A stretch of 64,000 bases of DNA from Areca catechu (Eukaryota > Streptophyta > Magnoliopsida > Arecales > Arecaceae): the NCBI GenBank assembly GCA_021397845.1, contig CM038044.1, positions 42,642,354-42,706,353 on the forward strand. The letters run 5' to 3'. This document shows positions 56,236 through 64,000 of the stretch, piece after piece. A program made the translations under genes and the position numbers. The notes under the pieces were generated by a model. It was given only the letters and a program-made list of their open reading frames with translations, ran no database searches and was not told the DNA's origin. Position 1 is the first letter of the stretch. Every line of letters begins with the position of its first letter.

Positions 56236-57066
56236 ATGGACCCGAATCTTAAAACCATGCTGAAAGGCCTAAATGATCTAATGGCCCAATTGAACCAAAT
56301 GCTGGCTAAACAATTTTCCTTAGACCAACCAACTCCTACTTTCCCATTAGCTCATATGAATGATAGGAGTAAGAACCCTGAAGTACAAGTTGAGTTCATG
56401 AATACTCAAGACTTAGGGTATCCTCAAACTGAAGGGCTAGGGAAGGAAGAAGGCAAGTCTGAACCTAGTAAATATGTGTATGAGACTAACATAAGTTTAA
56501 TAGATGAATATGAAGGGGAAGACTGTGAAGAGAACAACTTTAATACCTTACCTGAGGAAACCTTTGGTAAAGAAAAGATTATTGAGCCTAGTCCTGAAAC
56601 ATCAGAACAACCAAAATTTAGTGAGGACTTGGTTCCCGTAAGACAATGCCCTCAGGAAGAACCCAATACTTTAGCTTCGACACAAGAACTCCTTCAGGTA
56701 CCTGAGAAGAACACAATCATTATTTTAGAAGACTTTCCTGATGACCTTCAACTACCTAGAAGCATCCCGCCTGTAGATCAATATTCAAATCTTAAGGTCA
56801 TCATGAGTAACCAAGGTCTGTTTCAAGATTCCCCTAAATTATCCCAAGACTCGGATTCCTATTTCCTTCCTTTCCTTAAGTCTTATCCTAATTTTAGAGC
56901 CATTAAGTTTCATTTTGATGAGATTACTAGGTTGCATGAGCCTTTAAAGCCAATTCCTTTTGCTACCTACTTTTGGAAAACCTTATGGCATTTGCTAGGA
57001 ACCCATGGTAAATTCTCATGTGCATACCAGACCAGGGTCAAACCTAGAGAGTCATTAATCTGTTAG
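56236..57066 (+). CDS. Array T unit 2 chimeric protein, N-terminally shortened
   Basis: The normal start (MTIRAG at 56179) meets a TAG at 56221 (CAG-to-TAG), so the usable ORF begins at MDPNLKTML (56236), 276 residues. It keeps the helix, the DEYEGE linker, the unrecognised acidic region and the full C-terminus with IPFATYFWKTLWHLLGT and KFSCAYQTRVKPRESLIC. The FATYFWKTLW stretch is integrase core between the second and third catalytic acids. The same C-terminus ends element B's protein with about half of its residues identical. Function unknown. Confidence 0.8.
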   Translation: MDPNLKTMLKGLNDLMAQLNQMLAKQFSLDQPTPTFPLAHMNDRSKNPEVQVEFMNTQDLGYPQTEGLGKEEGKSEPSKYVYETNISLIDEYEGEDCEENNFNTLPEETFGKEKIIEPSPETSEQPKFSEDLVPVRQCPQEEPNTLASTQELLQVPEKNTIIILEDFPDDLQLPRSIPPVDQYSNLKVIMSNQGLFQDSPKLSQDSDSYFLPFLKSYPNFRAIKFHFDEITRLHEPLKPIPFATYFWKTLWHLLGTHGKFSCAYQTRVKPRESLIC

Positions 57067-57147
57067 GTTTAGGCCCTAGAGAGTCCAATAAAATTCCTCT
57101 CAATAAAGATGCCTAGTTCAGTTTGCATTTCGTAAGTGCTTGTGTAA

Positions 57148-57657
57148 GTTTCTGAGTCTGCTGAGTCTTTTGCACAGCATGTCACAAATCTTCTTAAAGA
57201 AATCGGTAATAAGATCAACCTGAGCAATGAAACTTATAAACACTTAGCTGACTCACATAAGAGGGCTAAAGAATTCTGTGAAGGGGATTATGCGATGATT
57301 AGGCTCAACCCTGAACGGTTTCTCCCTGGAACCATAAAGAAGCTGCATGCCCGCGGAGCGGGACCTTTTAAGATCTTAAAGAAAATAGGGCCTAATGCAT
57401 ATGTTTTGGAACTTCCACCTGATATGGGTATTAGTACAACCTTCAATGTTTCAGACCTAGTAGAATACAAAGAACCACTACTAATACCTAGTGAGCCTTT
57501 TGAGCCAGAAAATTTCATTGAGAGTGAACATATTTCCGAGTGTCCACCACCAACCTTACCTGAGCAGAGAGAGAGGATTGAGAGAATCCTGGATGACAAG
57601 ATCATTACTACCAGGAATAAGGACTATCAGCGATACCTGGTTCAATGGCAAGGTTGA
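57148..57657 (+). CDS. Array T unit 2 integrase tail with truncated chromodomain
   Basis: Same frame and content as unit 1, but a TGA at 57655-57657 (CGA-to-TGA) follows YLVQWQG and removes the second half of the chromodomain, including the SWITRE helix region. The primary Met is at 57295. The chromodomain should not fold. Confidence 0.78.
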   Translation, partial: VSESAESFAQHVTNLLKEIGNKINLSNETYKHLADSHKRAKEFCEGDYAMIRLNPERFLPGTIKKLHARGAGPFKILKKIGPNAYVLELPPDMGISTTFNVSDLVEYKEPLLIPSEPFEPENFIESEHISECPPPTLPEQRERIERILDDKIITTRNKDYQRYLVQWQG

Positions 57658-57785
57658 CCTGAGTCCGACAACTCTTGGATTACTCGAGAGGACCTGCAAA
57701 GACTTAACCCAGACTTGTTCGAGCATTACCAGGGCAAAACTGAACCATACTCGACTGGGTCGAGTTCTGCCCACCCTAGGAGAAT

Positions 57786-59128
57786 TGGTGTGGACACCAG
57801 AAGCCGAAAGAAACTTCACTCCAACAAGGTTAGCCTTATCCCAATTTGGATCGAAGATAATTAGGTTACCTTGTATCCTTTAGTTCAAAAATATTTTATT
57901 TTCAAGAGTCATTTCCTTTTCAAGAGTCCTGTAATTAATTTTGAGTTTCAAATCAAGAGTGTTTATTGAGTCCTGTAATTACTTTTAAAATTTCATTTCT
58001 TGTAAGTCCATTTCAAGTTTTAAAGTCTAGGTCAGTCAAGTCAGTTCAGTTGAGTTAAGTCTAATTCAGTTGAGTTAAGTCTAATCAAGTCTTAAAGCCA
58101 TGAAAGCCAGCAACAAGACTCAAATTCTAGACCCCAGAATTTGACCACATGAAGAAGAGAAGACACATCAACCAAGCAAGAGAAAAGGACCATCAACTAG
58201 GACCACTGGGCGCCACATGTCATTCTTATCCAAGTAGAAGACCACCTCACCATGCCACGTCATCAGGTGCCACTTCACCAGCCACCTCATCACCCTTTGG
58301 GCGCCAACAAGGGAGATTCAAATTCAAGGAGGTTGGCCACATCCCTCCAAGTCCTCCACCAAATCCTCCAACCCCCCCCACATCCCTCCAAACTCTCCAC
58401 CAAATCCTCCAACCCCCCTTGTAATCCTCCTCGATTTGGGGAGTTTTTAAATTTCAAAAGCTAGCTTTGTGAGGCTATTAAAAGCCTTGGACGCCCATTG
58501 TAAAAGAGATTGATTTTGGGAATGAATGAAAATTGAAGTTGAAATTTTGGAAGTAGAAGTTGTCTTGTATTTTTTTTTTTCTTATGTGAAAGTTTCCCAT
58601 CCTCTTCCTCCACGCCAAAGCCATTCTTTTTTCCCTAGCAAAGCATCTTCCAAGCTCAAGTGAAGGCATTGGAGTCGGCCAGATCTTCTCAAAATTCTGT
58701 TCTTAGTTCATAAACTCTCCCATCCCTTCTATATGTTCCTATCCTTCTTCCTTAACTTTGATCTTCATTGCAGGGTCCTTCGAAGTCTTTGAGTTGTGGG
58801 CTGGGTTCACCTTAACAAAGAACCAACAAGTTGAAGCCCCAAGTCCAGGGTTCTGATCTCTGTTATCCAGGTTCTTCAGTTCTGAGCATTGGTAGTTTCA
58901 AGATATGAATCAAAAGAAGGTTGGAAAGCTCATCAAGGTAAGTCCACAATCATTAGCCCCTATTGTCTAGATCTTCTTCCTTCTTAGTTTAGGATTGTGT
59001 CTAATCAAGTAAAAGTCCAATTTCTTATAATCCTTAAGTCTTATTATGATAAGTACAATGCTAGTGTAATTAGGTTTCATTGCTCTACAAACCATATTCA
59101 AAACATTAATCATATGCTTGCCGCATCA
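57786..59128 (+). repeat. Array T LTR 3
   Basis: This 1343-bp copy shares the variant CAACAAGTTGAAGCC with LTR 4, against CAACAAGCTGAAGCC in LTRs 1 and 2. This links units 3 and 4 as the latest duplication. Confidence 0.92.
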
Positions 59129-60158
59129 AATTGGTATCAGAGCATGGTTGCATTAGGGTAGAATAGTTTTCTTTAAATCCAAGCAAGATCTAAAATTCAC
59201 GACTCCTGAGCGGGTTTACTCCAGTACACTGTCATGACCCATGGGAATAATGAGCCCCTGGCCGGACGTGAGTTTTTAGATTGAAGTTTTGGGTAAGCCA
59301 TTGCACTTGTTTGATTAGGTTCTATTTTCTAAAAATTTGCATCTATTTACTGTAATCCGTCTGTAGATCCAAAGGCAAGTCACTAATTGTTTATTAAAAT
59401 ATTTTTTTTCTTGTTCCTTTTTAAGTCATTTATCACCATATTAAATTTCATCATCAGAAAAAAATTATAAAAAAATGAAAATTTCTGCAGTTCGACACTA
59501 TCATTAGGGTTCTGTTCTATCCTTTTTATTTATCTTCATTTGTAGGATCTGCTTAGATTAGTATTGATTTTAGTTTTAAAATTCCTTTCATCTACATTGA
59601 AACATATAAGTTAGGAATCCTCTGTGAATTTTTCAGAATTTTTGGACATTTTCTTCATCACGTTTTCCACACCACTTTCAAATTGCAACACACTTCTGCA
59701 GCACCTTTGCATTTCATTCATCTCATGAGAAATCAAATTAAGGGCATCAATTTGACATAGGGTCAGGGTTTCATCACCTGTCCCTAGCCCAAAAATCACC
59801 AACCAGCATATCGATCCCAGCCCGTTAATTAAAATTGAGTAGAACGTTAATTGCCCTAGTGGGTTAGGGACACCAACAAGTTGGGTTCAGGTTAGGGTCA
59901 AGTTAACTGTGTCAGCTAATTGGTGTGTGCTTACTGGCTTGGTGTCTAGGATTGGTACATCAGGGCTTGTGATTTGGTCCGCCTACCTGGCCAATCTCAG
60001 ATTGGTGTCTAAGGTTGGCAATCAGGGACCTTCACTCCCCACCACCTACCTGGCTAAGTCCCATAAGTACTACTAGCTAGTTGGTTCACTTAATTAGACC
60101 TCTAATTTGTGCTCTAGTTCTAGGAAACCTTAGCTCGAGCTTGAGTCCATTTGCATGC

Positions 60159-61046
60159 ATGACAACTAGAGCAGGGACACCATATTCACCAATCCAAGCC
60201 CAGTCCAGTGTAGCCATGGACCCGAATCTTAAAACCATGCTGAAAGGCCTAAATGATCTAATGGCCCAATTGAACCAAATGCTGGCTAAACAATTTTCCT
60301 TAGACCAACCAACTCCTACTTTTCCATTAGCTCATATGAATGATAGGAGTAAGAACCCTGAAGTACAAGTTGAGTTCATGAATACTCAAGACTTAGGGTA
60401 TCCTCAAACTGAAGGGCTAGGGAAGGAAGAAGGCAAGTCTGAACCTAGTAAATATGTGTATGAGACTAACATAAGTTTAATAGATGAATATGAAGGGGAA
60501 GACTGTGAAGAGAACAACTTTAATACCTTACCTGAGGAAACCTTTGGTAAAGAAAAGATTATTGAGCCTAGTCCTGAAACATCAGAACAACCAAAATTTA
60601 GTGAGGACTTGGTTCCCGTAAGACAATGCCCTCAGGAAGAACCCAATACTTTAGCTTCGACACAAGAACTCCTTCAGGTACCTGAGAAGAACACAATCAT
60701 TATTTTAGAAGACTTTCCTGATGACCTTCAACTACCTAGAAGCATCCCGCCTGTAGATCAATATTCAAATCTTAAGGTCATCATGAGTAACCAAGGTCTG
60801 TTTCAAGATTCTCCTAAATTATCCCAAGACTCGGATTCCTATTTCCTTCCTTTCCTTAAGTCTTATCCTAATTTTAGAGCCATTAAGTTTCATTTTGATG
60901 AGATTACTAGGTTGCATGAGCCTTTAAAGCCAATTCCTTTTGCTACCTACTTTTGGAAAACCTTATGGCATTTGCTAGGAACCCATGGTAAATTCTCATG
61001 TGCATACCAGACCAGGGTCAAACCTAGAGAGTCATTAATCTGTTAG
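60159..61046 (+). CDS. Array T unit 3 chimeric protein, intact (295 aa from MTTRAG)
   Basis: This is the reference copy with no stop from the conserved start to IC-stop. Approximate residues: 1-20 conserved MTTRAG start, 20-46 leucine-rich helix, 47-95 Pro/Asn/Glu-rich linker, 96-113 YVYETNISLIDEYEGE. Residues 114-255 are acidic and unrecognised, with IIEPSPE, EDFPDDLQLPR and SYFLPFLKSYPNFRAIKF. Residues 256-295 are the integrase sliver FATYFWKTLWHLLGT plus a divergent tail. Capsid core, zinc knuckle and all enzymes are absent. The order of parts matches element B's 602-residue ORF. It could be a degraded gag, a helper-binding protein, or have no role; its integrity favours recent constraint or recent origin. 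Confidence 0.83.
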   Translation: MTTRAGTPYSPIQAQSSVAMDPNLKTMLKGLNDLMAQLNQMLAKQFSLDQPTPTFPLAHMNDRSKNPEVQVEFMNTQDLGYPQTEGLGKEEGKSEPSKYVYETNISLIDEYEGEDCEENNFNTLPEETFGKEKIIEPSPETSEQPKFSEDLVPVRQCPQEEPNTLASTQELLQVPEKNTIIILEDFPDDLQLPRSIPPVDQYSNLKVIMSNQGLFQDSPKLSQDSDSYFLPFLKSYPNFRAIKFHFDEITRLHEPLKPIPFATYFWKTLWHLLGTHGKFSCAYQTRVKPRESLIC

Positions 61047-61127
61047 GTTTAGGCCCTAGAGAGTCCAATAAAATTCCTCTCAATAAAGATGCCTAGTTCA
61101 GTTTGCATTTCGTAAGTGCTTGTGTAA

Positions 61128-61844
61128 GTTTCTGAGTCTGCTGAGTCTTTTGCACAGCATGTCACAAATCTGCATAAAGAAATCGATAATAAGATCAACC
61201 TGAGCAATGAAACTTATAAACACTTAGCTGACTCACATAAGAGGGCTAAAGAATTCTGTGAAGGGGATTATGCGATGATTAGGCTCAACCCTGAACGGTT
61301 TCTCCCTGGAACCATAAAGAAGCTGCATACCCGCGGAGCGGGACCTTTTAAGATCTTAAAGAAAATAGGGCCTAATGCATATGTTTTGGAACTTCCACCT
61401 GATATGGGTATTAGTACAACCTTCAATGTTTCAGACCTAGTAGAATACAAAGAACCACTACTAATACCTAGTGAGCCTTTTGAGCCAGAAACTTTCATTG
61501 AGAGTGAACATATTTCCGAGTGTCCACCACCAACCTTACCTGAGCAGAGAGAGAGGATTGAGAGAATCCTGGATGACAAGATCATTACTACCAGGAATAA
61601 GGACTATCAGCGATACCTGGTTCAATGGCAAGGTCGACCTGAGTCCGACAACTCTTGGATTACTCGAGAGGACCTGCAAAGACTTAACCCAGACTTGTTC
61701 GAGCATTACCAGGGCAAAACTGAACCATACTCGACTGGGTCGAGTTCTGCCCACCCTAGGAGAATTGGTGTGGACACCAGAAGCCGAAAGAAACTTCACT
61801 CCAACAAGGTTAGCCTTATCCCAATTTGGATCGAAGATAATTAG
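61128..61844 (+). CDS. Array T unit 3 integrase tail and chromodomain, intact
   Basis: The frame opens at 61128; the first Met, at 61275, gives 189 residues. Integrase tail (PGTIKKLH.RGAGPFKI, DLVEYKEPLL) and complete chromodomain (DYQRYLVQWQG, SDNSWITRE, LQRLNPDLFEHYQ) are present, followed by a basic end (DTRSRKKLHSNK) encoded in LTR 4. There is one private change (HTRGAGP for HARGAGP). Two of three copies in the array keep a complete chromodomain although the catalytic domain is gone. Confidence 0.82.
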   Translation, partial: VSESAESFAQHVTNLHKEIDNKINLSNETYKHLADSHKRAKEFCEGDYAMIRLNPERFLPGTIKKLHTRGAGPFKILKKIGPNAYVLELPPDMGISTTFNVSDLVEYKEPLLIPSEPFEPETFIESEHISECPPPTLPEQRERIERILDDKIITTRNKDYQRYLVQWQGRPESDNSWITREDLQRLNPDLFEHYQGKTEPYSTGSSSAHPRRIGVDTRSRKKLHSNKVSLIPIWIEDN

Positions 61845-63107
61845 GTTACCTTGTATCCTTTAGTTCAAAAATATTTTATTTTCAAGAGTCATTTCCTTTT
61901 CAAGAGTCCTGTAATTAATTTTGAGTTTCAAATCAAGAGTGTTTATTGAGTCCTGTAATTACTTTTAAAATTTCATTTCTTGTAAGTCCATTTCAAGTTT
62001 TAAAGTCTAGGTCAGTCAAGTCAGTTCAGTTGAGTTAAGTCTAATTCAGTTGAGTTAAGTCTAATCAAGTCTTAAAGCCATGAAAGCCAGCAACAAGACT
62101 CAAATTCTAGACCCCAGAATTTGACCACATGAAGAAGAGAAGACACATCAACCAAGCAAGAGAAAAGGACCATCAACTAGGACCACTGGGCGCCACATGT
62201 CATTCTTATCCAAGTAGAAGACCACCTCACCATGCCACGTCATCAGGTGCCACTTCACCAGCCACCTCATCACCCTTTGGGCGCCAACAAGGGAGATTCA
62301 AATTCAAGGAGGTTGGCCACATCCCTCCAAGTCCTCCACCAAATCCTCCAACCCCCCCCACATCCCTCCAAACTCTCCACCAAATCCTCCAACCCCCCTT
62401 GTAATCCTCCTCGATTTGGGGAGTTTTTAAATTTCAAAAGCTAGCTTTGTGAGGCTATTAAAAGCCTTGGACGCCCATTGTAAAAGAGATTGATTTTGGG
62501 AATGAATGAAAATTGAAGTTGAAATTTTGGAAGTAGAAGTTGTCTTGTATTTTTTTTTTCTTATGTGAAAGTTTCCCATCCTCTTCCTCCACGCCAAAGC
62601 CATTCTTTTTTCCCTAGCAAAGCATCTTCCAAGCTCAAGTGAAGGCATTGGAGTCGGCCAGATCTTCTCAAAATTCTGTTCTTAGTTCATAAACTCTCCC
62701 ATCCCTTCTATATGTTCCTATCCTTCTTCCTTAACTTTGATCTTCATTGCAGGGTCCTTCGAAGTCTTTGAGTTGTGGGCTGGGTTCACCTTAACAAAGA
62801 ACCAACAAGTTGAAGCCCCAAGTCCAGGGTTCTGATCTCTGTTATCCAGGTTCTTCAGTTCTGAGCATTGGTAGTTTCAAGATATGAATCAAAAGAAGGT
62901 TGGAAAGCTCATCAAGGTAAGTCCACAATCATTAGCCCCTATTGTCTAGATCTTCTTTCTTCTTAGTTTAGGATTGTGTCTAATCAAGTAAAAGTCCAAT
63001 TTCTTATAATCCTTAAGTCTTATTATGATAAGTACAATGCTAGTGTAATTAGGTTTCATTGCTCTACAAACCATATTCAAAACATTAATCATATGCTTGC
63101 CGCATCA
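61766..63107 (+). repeat. Array T LTR 4
   Basis: This 1342-bp copy is closest to LTR 3. Its private variant is CTTCTTTCTTCTTAG. It is followed by a fourth primer site (TGGTATCAGAGC at 63111-63122), so the array continues. Confidence 0.92.
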
Positions 63108-64000
63108 AATTGGTATCAGAGCATGGTTGCATTAGGGTAGAATAGTTTTCTTTAAATCCAAGCAAGATCTAAAATTCACGACTCCTGAGCGGGTTTACTC
63201 CAGTACACTGTCATGACCCATGGGAATAATGAGCCCCTGGCCGGACGTGAGTTTTTAGATTGAAGTTTTGGGTAAGCCATTGCACTTGTTTGATTAGGTT
63301 CTATTTTCTAAAAATTTGCATCTATTTACTGTAATCCGTCTGTAGATCCAAAGGCAAGTCACTAATTGTTTATTAAAATATTTTTTTTCTTGTTCCTTTT
63401 TAAGTCATTTATCACCATATTAAATTTCATCATCAGAAAAAAATTATAAAAAAAATGAAAATTTCTGCAGTTCGACACTATCATTAGGGTTCTGTTCTAT
63501 CCTTTTTATTTATCTTCATTTGTAGGATCTGCTTAGATTAGTATTGATTTTAGTTTTAAAATTCCTTTCATCTACATTGAAACATATAAGTTAGGAATCC
63601 TCTGTGAATTTTTCAGAATTTTTGGACATTTTCTTCATCACGTTTTCCACACCACTTTCAAATTGCAACACACTTCTGCAGCACCTTTGCATTTCATTCA
63701 TCTCATGAGAAATCAAATTAAGGGCATCAATTTGACATAGGGTCAGGGTTTCATCACCTGTCCCTAGCCCAAAAATCACCAACCAGCATATCGATCCCAG
63801 CCCGTTAATTAAAATTGAGTAGAACGTTAATTGCCCTAGTGGGTTAGGGACACCAACAAGTTGGGTTCAGGTTAGGGTCAAGTTAACTGTGTCAGCTAAT
63901 TGGTGTGTGCTTACTGGCTTGGTGTCTAGGATTGGTACATCAGGGCTTGTGATTTGGTCCGCCTACCTGGCCAATCTCAGATTGGTGTCTAAGGTTGGCA
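63108..64000 (+). mobile_element. Array T unit 4 leader, cut by window edge
   Basis: The primer site and the first about 890 bp of leader match unit 3, sharing GGTTCTATTTTC, CTGTAGATCC, AATTGTTTATT and TTGGACATTTTCTTC, none of which occur in units 1 or 2. The chimeric ORF of this unit would begin near 64138, outside the window. Confidence 0.9.

Larger units (their letters stand above)
49827..64000 (+). mobile_element. Array T: tandem non-autonomous chromovirus, 3980-bp period, at least four LTRs
   Basis: LTRs begin at 49827, 53806, 57786 and 61766, spacings 3979, 3980 and 3980. Each is followed by the same primer site and a 2637-bp interior (51169-53805, 55149-57785, 59129-61765, and 63108 to the edge). 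Each internal LTR directly follows one interior's polypurine end (CTAGGAGAAT) and precedes the next, so units share LTRs and have no target duplication between them. The 5 bp left of the array is GGTGC. Units 3 and 4 share private variants that units 1 and 2 lack, so at least one duplication was recent. Each unit lacks gag core, protease, RT, RNase H and catalytic integrase. The right end is outside the window. Confidence 0.93.

Noticed and set aside
61110..61160. Possible mini-intron (two GTAAGT donors, TTTTGCACAG acceptor) joining the two T ORFs
   Set aside because: The interval is only about 48 bp, below usual plant intron size. The acceptor-like bases are ordinary integrase codons (FAQH) in A and E, and upstream in-frame stops would remain.

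Overview
The window is 64 kb of a flowering-plant nuclear genome made almost wholly of LTR retrotransposons inserted into one another. I recognise no host gene, rRNA, tRNA gene or CRISPR. The plant assignment rests on chromodomain-bearing Ty3/gypsy elements, Tat-type Ty3/gypsy elements with an antisense ORF, Ty1/copia elements with LTRs of about 2.4 kb, primer sites matching plant initiator tRNA-Met, and many CAG-to-TAG stops of the kind left by CHG methylation. A monocot is possible, but I cannot fix the species.

Layout, outermost first. (1) Chromovirus A (+, bases 1-29438; its 5' end lies outside the window) has a decayed gag-pol and a 3' LTR. It sits in the RT gene of Tat element D (-, 29439 to about 33300). 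A is split twice. Element B (1585-7903) is a young non-autonomous chromovirus with near-identical LTRs. Element E (10937-27945) is an older, internally deleted chromovirus that itself carries copia element F (13263-23312). The nesting D > A > E > F is four deep. (2) Tat element G (-, 33512-49826) has its 3' LTR at 33512-34724 and a spliced antisense ORF on the + strand at 35257-45823. That ORF is broken by deleted copia element H (36350-41312) and by two chromovirus solo LTRs (41504-43090 and 44112-45692). G's decayed IN, RNase H and RT genes follow on the minus strand. (3) From 49827 to the window edge lies tandem array T: LTR-internal-LTR-internal-LTR-internal-LTR-internal, with a 3980-bp period, shared LTRs and no target duplication between units.

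The most unusual content is in B and T. Both carry the same chimeric protein: the gag N-terminus, a linker that normally precedes protease, about 150-200 residues of unrecognised sequence, and a catalytically empty sliver of integrase core. A separate integrase-tail/chromodomain ORF, or its remnant, follows. The gag core, zinc knuckle, protease, RT and RNase H are all absent. E, an independent deletion derivative, has its deletion joint at the same integrase position. I infer a family of non-autonomous chromoviruses that depend on A-like relatives. In T this family has turned into a multi-kilobase tandem repeat that could be an early satellite.
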